A stretch of DNA of 64,000 nucleotides from Botryococcus braunii (Eukaryota; Chlorophyta; Trebouxiophyceae). The position numbers and the translations under genes are program-made. The notes under the pieces are model-generated. The model saw only the letters and a list, made by a program, of their open reading frames with translations, was not told the origin of the DNA and ran no database searches. Positions 10,730 through 31,128 of this stretch are shown piece after piece (the stretch's first letter is position 1; each line of letters opens with the position of its first letter). Where the stretch lies: NCBI GenBank assembly GCA_002005505.1, contig KV908591.1, forward strand, positions 80,001 through 144,000. The letters are read 5' to 3'.

Positions 10730-12828
10730 CTAATGCCCCGGCCACGTTCCAAACTGCCATGAATGCTATCTTTGCTCCTTACCTGCACAAGTTTGTGCTC
10801 GTGTACCTTGATGACATCCTCATCTACAGCAAGTCCATTGCAGAGCATAGGGAGCATCTCCGCAAAGTCCTTGAACTGTTGCGGCAGCATAAGTTGTATG
10901 CTAACCTAAAGAAGTGCTCTTTCGCCAAGGATGAGCTGGAGTACTTGGGCCATTTAGTCTCAGCAGATGGGATTAAAGTGGACCCACGTAAGGTGGCTTC
11001 AGTTGCTAATTGGAGCACACCGAAGAATGTTGGCGAGTTGCGGTCTTTCCTGGGGCTGGCAACTTACTTTCGCAATTTTGTTCGCAATTTTGCAGCACTT
11101 GCATCGCCACTGTACAGACTCATACGCCAAGGTGTGACCTGGGTATGGAGTGCTGGGTGTGTTCGGGCGTTTACCGAGATTAAACATGCCTTGACACATG
11201 CGCCTTGCTTAGCGTATCCTGACTTCTCAAAGCCGTTTGAGGTCCATTGCGATGCGTCTTTGGCAGGGTTGGGGGCCGTGTTGTACCAGGAGGGTCGCCC
11301 AGTTGCCTACAAGAGTCGTCGCTTGACTCCCGCTGAGGTTAACTATCCTACTGGGGAGCAAGAACTTCTAGCTGTGGTGCATGCATTGACAGTCTGGAGG
11401 TGCTACCTAGAGGGGGCCCCTGAGTTTCGTGTAGTCACGGACCACAAGGCTATCACTTATTTGGACACTTTGCCTACTTTAAGTAGACGGCAAACCAGGT
11501 GGGCAGAGTTCCTTTCGAGGTTCAATTTTCGCATGGACTATGCCCCCGGAACGTCCAATGTGGTGGCTGACGCTCTGAGTCGGCATCCGTCCGACTATGA
11601 GGCTCCTTGTCCAATCATCAATGGCGTGGTGATTGGTGGGTGTTCGCACCCGGCGCACCGTTGTCTGCCAACGCTCTCTCTTTGTGCCTTGGTTGGCACT
11701 ATCCGCTCTGCGGGGGAGGGGAGTGCTGCGGCCGGGGTTGCTCTGTCTTGGAAGGGCAAATTTGTCCAGGGTTATACTCAAGACCCATGGTTCCAAGATA
11801 AGCAGAATGTTGAAGGTCTGCTAGACTTTGACGGCTTCCTTCTGAGGGAGGGGAAGGCCGTGGTTCCGGATGCTTTCGGGCTGCGAGCTCACATCCTCAA
11901 GGAACTGCATGATAGCCCGTATGCTGGCCATCAAGGAGTGAAGAAAACCTTGGCCCTGGTAAGGCGCCATTATTGGTGGCCTACCATGCTTGCTGACATC
12001 GAACGTTACGTGCTTACGTGCCACTTGTGTCAGAAGAACAAGGCTCGGAACACTTTGCCTGCGGGGTTGCTGCAACCTTTACAGTTGCCGCTGAATCCTT
12101 GGCACACGGTGACTATGGATTTCATTACCCAATTGCCTAGGACAGGCAAGGGTCATGATGCCATTTTCGTCGTAGTGGATAAGCTGACCAAGATGGTGCA
12201 TCTTATGCCCACAACCACCAAGGCTACGGCTGAGCAGACGGCTAAGCTGTACGTTGACAATGTGTGGAAGTTGCATGGTGTTCCCCAAGTGGTGGTGTCC
12301 GATAGAGATAAGCTCTTCACCAGCCACTTTGCTAGAGCTTTGTGTCAATCCATTGGGACTCGACAAGCCATGTCAACAGCCTACCATCCGCAGACGGATG
12401 GGCAAACTGAGCGAGTGAATCGAGTGCTCGAGGACATGCTACGCATGTATGTGGCCAAGTCCCAGGATGATTGGGATGAGAAGTTGGTCTGTGCAGAATT
12501 CGCGATCAATAATTGCGATCACGAGTCCACGGGGTCCTTGCCGTTCTTGCTGAACTACGCGTTTCACCCCCACCTGCCAGTCGCGATTCTCCCCAATAGA
12601 CGGGTACCTGGTGCGTCTGACTTTGTTCAGGGCATGCAACGCCTCATCAATGAGGCCAGGATGACCCATCGGGTGGCCACTGCGAGACAAGCGCAGTATG
12701 CCAACACCAAACGAAGGGACGTTCAATTTGGTGTGGGGGACTGGGTCCTCCTCTCCTCAAAGAACCTCCGTTTCAAGGTGGGCACGCCCAAGCTCCTCCC
12801 GCGTTGGGTGGGCCGTTCCAAGTCGTGA
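10696..12828 (+). CDS. Ty3 reverse transcriptase C-part, RNase H, integrase
   Basis: The frame opens at [14 protein letters not shown] and carries the RT active site YLDDILIYS near 10804-10830. RNase H follows with [16 protein letters not shown] near 11240 and TDHKAITYL near 11440, then DALSRHP. The integrase has an HHCC zinc finger (HDSPYAGH ... CHLCQ, 11900-12040), then [17 protein letters not shown] and [11 protein letters not shown], supplying the D, D and E positions. A one-base shift near 12805 moves the C-terminal part to another frame. The product copies element RNA and inserts the cDNA into the host chromosome. Confidence 0.95.
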   Translation: MFEWRVLPFGLTNAPATFQTAMNAIFAPYLHKFVLVYLDDILIYSKSIAEHREHLRKVLELLRQHKLYANLKKCSFAKDELEYLGHLVSADGIKVDPRKVASVANWSTPKNVGELRSFLGLATYFRNFVRNFAALASPLYRLIRQGVTWVWSAGCVRAFTEIKHALTHAPCLAYPDFSKPFEVHCDASLAGLGAVLYQEGRPVAYKSRRLTPAEVNYPTGEQELLAVVHALTVWRCYLEGAPEFRVVTDHKAITYLDTLPTLSRRQTRWAEFLSRFNFRMDYAPGTSNVVADALSRHPSDYEAPCPIINGVVIGGCSHPAHRCLPTLSLCALVGTIRSAGEGSAAAGVALSWKGKFVQGYTQDPWFQDKQNVEGLLDFDGFLLREGKAVVPDAFGLRAHILKELHDSPYAGHQGVKKTLALVRRHYWWPTMLADIERYVLTCHLCQKNKARNTLPAGLLQPLQLPLNPWHTVTMDFITQLPRTGKGHDAIFVVVDKLTKMVHLMPTTTKATAEQTAKLYVDNVWKLHGVPQVVVSDRDKLFTSHFARALCQSIGTRQAMSTAYHPQTDGQTERVNRVLEDMLRMYVAKSQDDWDEKLVCAEFAINNCDHESTGSLPFLLNYAFHPHLPVAILPNRRVPGASDFVQGMQRLINEARMTHRVATARQAQYANTKRRDVQFGVGDWVLLSSKNLRFKVGTPKLLPRWVGRSKS

Positions 12829-13196
12829 AACGGGTGGGTACCCAAGCTTATGAGCTTGACCTCCCGGCACGATGGAGGATTCATGATGTCTTTCATGTCT
12901 CCAACCTGGAACGGTACCGGCGGGATGGTTCGATGCAACCCCCACCACCTGCAGAGGTGCTGGAGGGGGAAGATGAGTACGAGGTGGAAGCCTTAATGGA
13001 CCACCGTCGTGTCAATTCACGTGGCCGTCCCAAGTATGAGTACCTTGTCCGCTGGAAGGGTTACTCGTCAGAGCATGACACCTGGGAAGAGGAACGGAAT
13101 TTGACAAATGCTCCCAATGTTGTAAAGGGATACTGGGACACAGTCAACGCACGGGCACCACGAGGCGGGGCACGCCGTCGTGGGCAGGTTGACTAG
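12804..13196 (+). CDS. Ty3 integrase tail with chromodomain
   Basis: The frame opens with [19 protein letters not shown] and IHDVFHVSNLERY, the GPY/F-type end of a chromovirus integrase. It then has YEVEALMDHR and YLVRWKGYSSEHDTWEEE, a canonical chromodomain with the aromatic cage positions Y, W and W. Chromodomains of such elements bind histone marks and steer insertion. The frame ends at TAG 13194-13196. The stretch from 13197 to 13610 shows only an open frame without recognisable domains. Confidence 0.93.
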   Translation: MGGPFQVVKRVGTQAYELDLPARWRIHDVFHVSNLERYRRDGSMQPPPPAEVLEGEDEYEVEALMDHRRVNSRGRPKYEYLVRWKGYSSEHDTWEEERNLTNAPNVVKGYWDTVNARAPRGGARRRGQVD

Positions 13197-13610
13197 GGGA
13201 AACACAGCAGCACGAGCCTGTCAAGCTGCGTCACCGGGGGGTCGTGGTTTACCCATACGTTCGCGTGATCACAGAACGTCCCCTGACTTGGTGGCTAAGT
13301 GTCGTCCAGCCCCGGCCCCTACTATCCGCCCTGAAGCTAGCAACTTCACTGCTTCTTCATGGGAACCTGTACACGTGGAGTGTACATTTGTTCACGCCGA
13401 CGACTGCCCTTTGGGCCCCGTCACTGCGGGATTCTGGTCTAGGCGTACCATAGAGATACCTCAGGCAAGTGTACACCCAGGCTGCGGTCTGGTGTCTGGA
13501 GGAGACTCGCCGGCTCAAAGTGTGATGTATAGAAGTGTGGCAGTGACCTTCTATACGCCTCTGCCTGTGACTGCGGCTTGCTTTGGCAGGCCTCCCGGGA
13601 GCTCGGTCAC

Positions 13611-13625
13611 CTAGGAGGGGGAGAA
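13611..13625 (+). other. Ty3 polypurine tract
   Basis: AGGAGGGGGAGAA lies directly against the right LTR, the expected place and composition for the plus-strand primer. Confidence 0.8.
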
Positions 13626-13786
13626 TGTAGCGCGCGGCAGGCAGACTCCGCCAGGGTAGCCGTCGGATGCCAAGCGGTACATTAGGCTAGGCGTAGCCTC
13701 TTTAGGCTTCGCGCTAGCACATACGGTGTGGCGCTCGGGCCACACTGGCACTTTTCATCGGTGCAAACAATTCGGATAACTTTACA
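13626..13786 (+). repeat. Ty3 3' LTR
   Basis: 161 bp. It matches the left LTR except for three missing bases. The flank after 13786 is CCTTG, compared with CGTTG before the left LTR. Confidence 0.95.
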
Positions 13787-15387
13787 CCTTGCATCCATGG
13801 TTCACCAGGGTGTCCCAATCTGCTGTGCCACAGGAAACGTCTAGTGCAGTCATGCTTCAGGCTTTTCTTACATTTTCTCTTCAAGGCAGCTGTCACTGGG
13901 CTTGGGGTTTTACTTGCTGTCACAGGCAAACAGTTGTGTACATAGTACAGGCCATTCTCTGCACTCACTGGCATCCTCCACCCATTTGGGCCTGTCACTG
14001 CTGTAAAGCTCCCCACACTGTCTGTAGCAAGGCAGGCACCATCACGAAGGGCAGCAGATACTGACAGGATATTGGTAGTAGCTGAAGGAACACACTGCAC
14101 ATGATGCAGCCACAGTGGTACATGCTGTGGGGACAATAAACAAACTGAGCCAGTTGCAATGATTCCTCCTGTTGCATCTGATGTGGCCAGTTGAAGGGGA
14201 ATAGGCTTGGTATGGACAGTGGGGGCATGCAGCAGGGACAGGCTGTTCACAAGGTGCACTGACGCTCCACTATCCACAAGCCAAGACTGTTTGGACTGTT
14301 TATTGCAGTGAGAGTCCAGCACATTGTAGGACACTACGTATGGCATACCTTCTGAAGGGGGAGAGGGAGGACCATGCGGTGGATGCAACAGTGGGAATGC
14401 TCCAGCTCCAGGGAAGGCATGCTGCACAGTTGGGGGTGGCTGAGGTGCTCCAGGAAATTGCCCTTGAGGCCACATGCCAGCTAGCTGCTGTACAGCTGCA
14501 ACTACGTTCCTCTGGGTTTCTGCATCCCTCTGCCTCTTGCGGCAGTCTCGCCAGAAGTGTCCCCTTTTGTGGCAGTAGTTGCAGGTCCCCTTTACCTCTC
14601 CCTTTGCGTCCCCCTCTGCTGGCTGCTTGGGTTGGTTCAGCGCACATGCTGTTGGTGCAGATACAGGGGCAGGTGGGGTAGGCTGAGCCATCATGACCAC
14701 TGCCTGTTGCTCCCCATCATCATTATACCCTGAGGCCTCTGCTGTGGTGGAGATCAGGTCTGCAAGCTGATCCAAAGGTTGAGCAACTGCAGTGGGTAGC
14801 AATCCTGGTGGGTTGGCTGCTGCTGGAAGTCCCTGCACTATCTGGGTTGCCACATGACCATCCAGGAGATCATGTCCATTACGTTTCAGGCAGCTCTTCA
14901 GATTGATCATCCTGGATACATACTGGGATATAGTTTCACCTCTCTTCATGCCCCTTGCCATCTCCTTCAGCCAGTCTGCATTGGCTTGGGGGTTGTATCC
15001 ACCAACAAATTTCTTGCAGATAAATACATAGGCATCATACGCAGAGGGCTTGCTAGACAGCTCCCCCAGCCATTCTTCTGGTACGGATTCATACATCAGT
15101 AGCATAGCAGCTGCATTGTGGATAGTACCAGGCATGGCTTCTTGAATAGCAGGCAGGGAACCCTTTGCACTATTAGCAGCAGTGAACGCATTGTCCCACA
15201 CTATAAAGTTCTGACCATGACGCAATAGCTTGATATGGACCTTTACTTGCGTGGCAATAATCTTGGGAAGACTATCTCCCTCACCCTTGGAGGTACTGGG
15301 TGTACATGGCTCTCGTGTGGGGGTTGATGTTGATTCCTCGTCCGCTGACTTTGATGCTTCACTGGTGCTTGAGCCCTTCTTTGCCAT
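13787..15387 (-). CDS. Copia Gag and protease, truncated by the Ty3 insertion
   Basis: ATG at 15387-15385. Gag (UBN2-like) spans roughly residues 30-250, with KFVGGYNPQANADWLKEM in its body. A CCHC zinc knuckle CNYCHKRGHFWRDC is near residue 270, a proline-rich linker follows, then the aspartic protease LVDSGASVHLV near residue 370. A GAG-pre-integrase start (LWHSRLGHPG) is near residue 520. The genuine frame stops at 13787, where the Ty3 LTR begins; a chance continuation runs into the LTR to 13714. Removing the Ty3 element and one target copy lets the frame continue in phase at 7841. Confidence 0.93.
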
Positions 15388-15403
15388 TTTGTTGGATATC
15401 TGA

Positions 15404-15928
15404 TCAGTCTTCGTCGCGTTCTGAAAATTTCGAGTCTCCGTCCTCGTCCTGGCTGTCTGTTCCTGTGCACCACTCCTCCGGACTGTATCCCTTTACGCTC
15501 CCCAATAGAGAAAGAAGGAAATCCTCGTCGAACGAGGCGAGAGCAGTCTCCACAGCTGTGTACGCTGCCTTTTCTGCCCAGAACTCTTCCTGGTCCGGAC
15601 CTCCGACCTGACGCAGGTGTCGTTCAAAAAGTGCTCGAGTTACGAATCCTGGGTCGCCGTTGATGAAAGAACACTCCCAGGTTGTGACTTTGTAGGCAGG
15701 GTAAACTGGAAATCTCAGTTTAAACCACTGTGGAGGGTCGAGTCTGCCCTGTCCGTAAGCTCGGCTGACGAAGTCCTTGACGATGAATGCTCGTTCCTCA
15801 GGTGTTCGTGGTCCTGTCTCTCCACCAGCTCTTCTCAAACTGTCATACGTCGGTGGTTGAGGTGGAGGAGGCCTCACAGGTCTTGACGAGCCCGAGCCCA
15901 TTCTCCCGCTCTGTCTCGTTCGTCCCAT
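15404..15928 (-). CDS. Extra 174-aa frame between copia LTR and gag
   Basis: An open frame starting ATG at 15928-15926 and ending 17 bases before the gag ATG. It could start further upstream because the frame stays open into the LTR. The product has a Pro-rich N-terminus (PPPPQPPTYDSLRR), a central part with TPEERAFIVKDFVSRAYG and WFKLRFPVYP, and a very acidic end (DSQDEDGDSKFSERDED). I recognise no domain. Most copia elements have nothing between primer site and gag, so this is an accessory frame or an N-terminal Gag extension. Evidence that it is coding is its length, its position and its distinct composition only. Confidence 0.5.
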   Translation of the reverse strand: MGRTRQSGRMGSGSSRPVRPPPPQPPTYDSLRRAGGETGPRTPEERAFIVKDFVSRAYGQGRLDPPQWFKLRFPVYPAYKVTTWECSFINGDPGFVTRALFERHLRQVGGPDQEEFWAEKAAYTAVETALASFDEDFLLSLLGSVKGYSPEEWCTGTDSQDEDGDSKFSERDED

Positions 15929-15978
15929 CGCAGATCCTTTCTTTCGGGTCAAACATCTCAAGTGCTCAGCGTACGAGT

Positions 15979-15994
15979 TGGTGGGCCCATAACC
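15979..15994 (-). other. Copia primer-binding site, initiator tRNA-Met anticodon arm
   Basis: Directly after the 5' LTR the minus strand reads GGTTATGGGCCCACCA. This is the reverse complement of the anticodon arm of the plant-type initiator tRNA-Met (GGTGGGCCCATAACC), as I recall that sequence. It is not a CCA-end match. Drosophila copia is known to prime with a tRNA-iMet fragment cut in the anticodon loop. Confidence 0.75.
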
Positions 15995-16725
15995 TGAACA
16001 ATTCTGAGCGTGGCGTTTCCTGTATGACCCGGCACGAGGGTGTTTAGCCCGGCGACACTCTTGTTGTATGTCGAGTAACAAGCAGTGGCGACTGTGAATG
16101 AGATGACTTGACTGGCAACAGTTAAATGACAAACACCCGAAGTGCTTTTGATGTCCCAATCAAGTCTTACAATGCTTATTGCTCTCTCTCATCACTCAGC
16201 AATTCAAACTACTCTATCTACGACGTTACTGATTGTCTGCATTACCGATGTCCGATGAGCTAAAGCATTAGCACCTTTCTGTTACACATTATCTAGACCC
16301 TTTCCTAATCCATTGTTCTTGTGTATGTGATGTCCTGACAACAGTCTACCTGTATGACCCGGCACGAGGGTGTTTAGCCCGGCGACACTCTTGTTGTATG
16401 TCGAGTAACAAGCAGTGGCGACTGTGAATGAGATGACTTGACTGGCAACAGATAAATGACAAACACCCGAAGTGCTTTTGATGTCCCAATCAAGTGCCTC
16501 ATTCCTTCGAGCCAGGAGCATATAGCCTTTCGAGCAAACCGTGTCAGATTACCTCATCCTCCCTTATTAACGTAAAATTGGTCTAGATTGGTTCTGGCAG
16601 AACTCCTAGGTTCTGCCACCCATTACTCATTCTACTAAATGTTCTCACTGGTAATTGGAGCTGATCTGGCCACCATTACTCTTCTGAGGGAAAGGCACCC
16701 AATATGCTCTTTCACTATTATAACA
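15995..16725 (-). repeat. Copia 5' LTR (right)
   Basis: 731 bp, about five differences from the left LTR by eye. The same internal duplicated 147-bp block is present, here with one difference between its copies. Confidence 0.95.
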
Positions 16726-17165
16726 CTTTAAGATTCAACAAATATATTCAGTTTCATTGACTAGGCGTATATAGGTAAGCAGTGGTGGGACGAAGTGTGG
16801 GTTGAACTAATGCAAAGTGTTCAAGATTTAACAAACATATTTGGATTCCTTGAGTAGGCGCACATGGTAAGCAATGGTGTGACGAAGGGAGGGTAGAACT
16901 GATGCAGAGTTTCCAAGATTCAACAAAGATATTTAGTTTCATTGACCAGGCGTATATGGTAAAGGCAGTGGTGGGACGAAATGTGAGTGGAACTGATGTG
17001 AAGTCTTCAAAATTCCACAAACATGTTGAGTTTCATTGTATAGGCAAGCAGTGGTGGGACGAAATGCGGGTAGAACTGATTGCAAAGTCTGCAAGATTCG
17101 ACAAACCTATTTAGTTTCCTTGGCCAGACGTATATGGTAAGCAGAGGTCGGGACGAAACGTGGGG
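16726..17165. repeat. Minisatellite, 85-90 bp unit
   Basis: About five imperfect units, each with ATTCAACAAA, TTAGTTTCATTGA, GCGTATATGGTAAGCAG, GGTGGGACGAAATG and GTAGAACTGATGC-like parts. It continues the array interrupted by the copia element. Confidence 0.85.
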
Positions 17166-19470
17166 AATCTCTGAAAGCTTTAGGGGCGGAACGGCGACAG
17201 GTGGAAGAGAAGTTGCTTGAATGCCTCTGACCAAAAGTGTACATGATGTATTACGTAAGCATGTGAATGTACAAGCCTTGTACAACGAGGGATGGGCCCA
17301 GAACGCGTCCTTCACAGGTGGAAGAGGAGTTTGAAGAGGAAGAGGTGGAAGTGGAAGCAGAGGTAGGCTGAAATGTGACCTCATTGGAGTTGCCACCAGT
17401 ACTATCATTGTGACCAACCCTAGAGGTACATCACTGTAACCGACCCTATAGGTGCATTACAGTGACCCACCCTGGCTAGTGATCACCCAGTCTTCCATAG
17501 CCCCTGCATGTAGCAACAAACTATCTCTAGATAGAGATATCTGTGGGTACTATCTACAGCGCTGTAGGTAATACACAGAGATACCTCTATCATCTACTCT
17601 AGCGTCCATCGATAGTATGCTAGCGTACTATTGTGTGTCGATAGAATGCTGGCGTACTATCGATAGACATCTGCAGTGTACTACTCGCGTGTCGAAGGCT
17701 ATGCTGCCGCCCCCTCATGTGTCGGAGTTAGCCGCACGTCAAGAGGCCTACTACACTACATATGGCACTCCCAATGACAGCCGCTCTATTCATATTGCTG
17801 CCTGACTTCTCGACAATGTTCCTGTCTAATATAAAGAACATATGCCCAACATGAAGAACGTATGCTCGACATGAAGCACGTAATGCCCGAAATGAAGAAC
17901 GTATGCTCGCGAGCTCCTTGGCATTGTTTAGTAACATTTACTGCAACACCTCCCCATGACTGGTTCTAGCCCTGGGGACCAACTGCGGCAACTGGGTCAC
18001 CGAATTGGAATACCGTAATTAAGTAGAAGATCTTCTACATTACACAATGATAAGCTCATGCCCGTCACATTGCACCTCTCACTCATTCCTCCCCACCCTT
18101 CGGCGCCCCCCCCCCCCCCATGGGTTGGGAGAAAATGGCCATTTTCTCATAACCAGGCACGTATAGGTGGCTACTCCATAGCCAAAGAGACCGTCGCGCA
18201 AGTGCTAGGACGTCCGTATGATAGGCTATACGTAGCTACCACCCGTGGCATCCTAGGTGCACTTCCAAGTCATGAGCCCCACGTGGGTGCACCATGCACT
18301 GCACGTACACGTACTACATTGTACGTACATACACATACGGTGAGTTAAAATCTGCTAGTTTACTTGACGTTGTTAACTTCACAACATTGAGAGGATCAGC
18401 CGGCGTCGACGTTTTTTGCTGAGACGTCTACTCAGTTATTGTCCCAGACCCCTTCCGCGTCTTACAAGAAATGTGATAATTCCCGACTGATTCTAGATGA
18501 TTCCTGGTTTTAAACAGTAAGAATCGCATTCTCACGCTTACTTCTAAATGTCGCTAATTTCTAAACGTCAAAAAGTCTGCTTCCCACACACGCCACCAAG
18601 GCAGGGGGTGCAGCTCCAACTGATACTCACTGACACGATTGTTGGCCGTGGTCCAACAACGGCATCGCCAAAAGTTAACGACTCTGCGCAACAATGGCAT
18701 GTTGATACATACTGCGCAGTGCCTCACACGCGTGTGGCACTGCCTCACAGTTCCTCCTCGCCTTGTCTTGACCTTCCAGAGCCAGCCTTCCATCTTATCA
18801 CACAGGCACGCAGTATGTATCAACTCCCCTTGGCAACGTGCACATGCACCGGGCCCATGACAGAATTCCCTTCAAGTATTGAAGTGTATAATGCCCCCTT
18901 CGCATTGTGCACAATATGAATTTCCATCAAGTGTGGCAATGTGGCGCATAGGTACATGACAACGTCCGCCGGCAAAGGGCGATTGTTTGACTAGTTGGCC
19001 AAGGGTTTTGTTAGGCACCATAGTACTAGCACAACGTGAAGTAGCATCAGCAGCCTCCTCACACTACCAGTACGGTACAACACCGTACAAGCAGATATGT
19101 AACTCTTAATCAGTGGACTTCCACGCCATAAAGATCGCCTGCACCCATCGACAAACGCCATTTCAGTAAGGCAAGATGTACGTGCGCACTTAGATGCATA
19201 GCATAGCAGATGGACTAGAGGACGGCCGTTGCAAGTTTGACAAGAATTCGCCATACCGCCTCTCGTGACCATTTAAGATGCATATGCAGAGGTATCAGAA
19301 GACCACCTTTTCAAATTTGGCATACCGTCTTTCCTGACGTGTCTGCGTCTTGTAAAAAGCTACAATCAGGGGTTGCCTGTTGATCACACCGATGTACGGA
19401 TGGGATAAAACGGGAGTGAAGTTCCAACCAACACTCCTCCTGCACTGTCGTGGGGTACTTGCTGGCCTTT
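17166..19470. other. No gene seen
   Basis: There is no reading frame with domain motifs. Short local repeats occur near 17570-17700 (GCTAGCGTACTATCGATAG variants) and 17820-17910 (ATGAAGAACGTATGCTCG variants). An inverted repeat of about 20 bp (GTTGATACATACTGCG) occurs at about 18700 and 18805-18830. Confidence 0.5.
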
Positions 19471-19476
19471 AATCCG

Positions 19477-19570
19477 TCATGGCACTAGTATGTGCGCCTG
19501 GCGCCTGCCTGCCCGCCGTGCCCGCCCCACTAGTATGTGCGCCTGACGCCTGCCTGCCCACCCTGCCCAC
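19477..19570. repeat. Short tandem duplication
   Basis: A block of about 50 bp containing CACTAGTATGTGCGCCTG and CGCCTGCCTGCC occurs twice in a row (about 19483 and 19530). Confidence 0.7.
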
Positions 19571-19739
19571 CCCCTACCCCGCCGGCCCCCACAGCAATGC
19601 AAGCATCGATCTGTCATGCCGATATTCAAATCATCCAATACAAAACAGGCCTGCCACAGGGGCCGATCAATTATCAAAAGACATGCGGTGGGCCCCAAGA
19701 TGTGCAAGCATCTGGGACACTTGTCTTGAACTGGGGAGG

Positions 19740-22439
<2,700 letters not shown>

Positions 22440-22559
22440 GTTTCAGCAACTTAAAATTAAAGAAGTGAGTCGTTGAGGAGCCAAAAAACTTGCGGCCAAG
22501 AGCCCGATCCCAATATAGAGTCGAGCCATCGGGGTGATCTAGAAGAGACACTCATCATG

Positions 22560-23770
22560 AAGTCCGTGACACAACCGGACCTTTACAACATCCGGGACTC
22601 CGAACTCCGGAGGTCCGGAGTCCCGGACCACGAGTCCCACGACTCCCCCTGAACATCAAACGGCTACAAATTTCAGGTTTGAGATGGGAAGGAGGATGAT
22701 TTGCAAGTGTTGGCACGTGTTTTACCAGGGTAATTTCCTGTTAGTAAATATAACCTAGTTAACAATAACCACGTTTTTTTAAAGTCAACAGTGAGTTTGA
22801 CATGAACACGATCTTGCAAAAAATGAGAAATGCCAATATGTCCTGCTGACATGACCCTAGACACACCAAAAACTCCTGCGTGCATGTACACGGGACCTTC
22901 TGGGGCAAGGTGCTGGCCACATCTGCCACCAGGAGTCCCACCCAAACTTTCAGTTACATGTACGGAAATGAGAATATCATACTTGTAAGAGAATATCATA
23001 CTTATATCATCGTAATTATGTGTATTACGTATGGGTTGTGGATATTGTCTTTGTTACATACGGATATGGTGGATGTGTTGGGAGAGGGCTTATGTACATG
23101 TATGTCTGGGGACCATTTGACATTGTCCTTCCAGGTTTTTCAAGGTTTTACTTACTGCAACTAGTCGGGCTACCAACGTTGATCGGGGGTAGGGTGGGAA
23201 AAGGGGTGAAACTGCCGGGAGTATCGGGGTAGGAAATTAGGGCTCTTGCCCCGTGGCGAGAGCCCCATCTTCCTTTTCCAAAGTTGGGGTGTCCCAACCC
23301 CATCAATATCATAATGAGATTACGTGGTCATGTGAGAGCGTAATGACAATTCGAGACACGAACCGTCGGAACACGCGTGCAGTGAAATGCAATGAAAGTC
23401 AGCAACACTGACATATATGATTGTTGTTTCAGAAAATGTAAGCTCACTCCCGGTGGAGAGGGTAGGTAACTTTTCTCGTGCTTTGCGATTTCTAATAAAC
23501 TCTTTGCTAGCCATCGGGTTTCTCGTGCTTTGCCCGATCAGCAGTTTCCTGCAGCAGTTTAACAACAGCTTTTCAGATTTCTCTTGTCGGCAGTAAAAGC
23601 TTTGCCTGTCCCCCATACGGTTGAACAGCCGCTACCGCTCGACAAGACAAAACAACTATTTTCACTCCCTGTGGAATTGGCAAGGAAATGACGCCAGAAC
23701 AATTGTCCACACGAACTTCTGGGGTAATGAGAAACCCCCCCCCTCCTTCCCTTCCACTTCTCATCCGCGT
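22560..23770. other. No gene seen
   Basis: Spacer between the start of the membrane-protein gene and the end of CCDC77. Only short frames occur, none with motifs. A small inverted element CTCCGGAGGTCCGGAG lies at about 22603-22620. Confidence 0.5.
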
Positions 23771-23773
23771 GCT

Positions 23774-23775
<2 letters not shown>

Positions 23776-23839
<64 letters not shown>

Positions 23840-23855
23840 ACACACACACACATCA

Positions 23856-23909
<54 letters not shown>
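23776..23909. repeat. Microsatellite (CA)n
   Basis: About 134 bp of CA with three small interruptions. Confidence 0.97.
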
Positions 23910-23911
<2 letters not shown>

Positions 23912-24412
23912 TTGAGTGGGTGTCAGTATGTTTCAGTAATTGATCCTGTGCCTTGTCTAATAACGATGCCCCTGTCGGCATCTGGCAATAACCAGGGAGC
24001 CAATTCCTAGAAAATGGGCCATGCTTTATGCTGTTGCCTCTGTTGCTCAAACTTCAGGACTTTGTTGCGGCCTTGAATAACACTACTGTGCAGCGCTCCA
24101 TGCAGTCTTATCGCAATGTACAAGTTTTTCAATCCGATGAAGCCTTGTTTGCAACTCATCAGCCTCCACCGGCCGGATATCTATAGAGCGTATTCAACAG
24201 CTTGTCAATACTTGGCACAGCCTTAGTAGCCCAGCCGTATTCTTCTTCTCTTTGCAACGGTCATTACGTTTGGCTTTTCTTCTAAAATGATCGGACGGCA
24301 CAGCCTTAGTACAGTGCTGGCTTGTAACACAGTTGCAATTCCTCCCCCAGAGGCCTGAGTCGGGGAGTCAGCTATGTGCTGGGCTTCTTCGGATGAAAAT
24401 GCACAGCACAAA

Positions 24413-31128
<6,716 letters not shown>

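Larger units (their letters stand above)
7842..13786 (+). mobile_element. Ty3/gypsy chromovirus nested in the copia element
   Basis: Bounded by short LTRs (7842-8005, 164 bp; 13626-13786, 161 bp) that start TG and end CA and differ only by the loss of three bases in the right copy. Flanking 5-mers CGTTG (left) and CCTTG (right) look like a target duplication with one substitution. Removing the element and one copy rejoins the copia frame in phase at the GAG-pre-integrase domain. The order is Gag, protease, RT, RNase H, integrase, chromodomain, which is Ty3/chromovirus. Gag-pol is broken by three frame changes (8728-8739, about 10675, about 12805). Near-identical LTRs mean either a very young insertion or gene conversion. 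Some of the frame changes may be sequencing errors, since one sits in a run of twelve G. Confidence 0.96.
3448..16725 (-). mobile_element. Ty1/copia LTR retrotransposon, split by a nested Ty3 element
   Basis: The element is bounded by two 731-bp LTRs (3448-4178 and 15995-16725) that start TG and end CA and differ at about five bases by eye. A perfect 5-bp target duplication, CTTTA, lies at 3443-3447 and 16726-16730. Internal order, read on the minus strand, is primer site, an extra 174-aa frame, Gag with zinc knuckle, aspartic protease, integrase, reverse transcriptase and RNase H, then polypurine tract. Integrase before RT is the copia order. A plus-strand Ty3 element at 7842-13786 interrupts the GAG-pre-integrase domain. 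Two further frame breaks are visible, near 7780 and near 5848, so this copy cannot make an intact polyprotein unless they are assembly errors. The low LTR divergence points to a recent insertion. Confidence 0.96.

Noticed and set aside
13180..13614. A 144-codon plus-strand frame after the chromodomain
   Set aside because: It lies between the end of pol and the polypurine tract of the chromovirus, without domain or conservation evidence. I treat it as untranslated element sequence.
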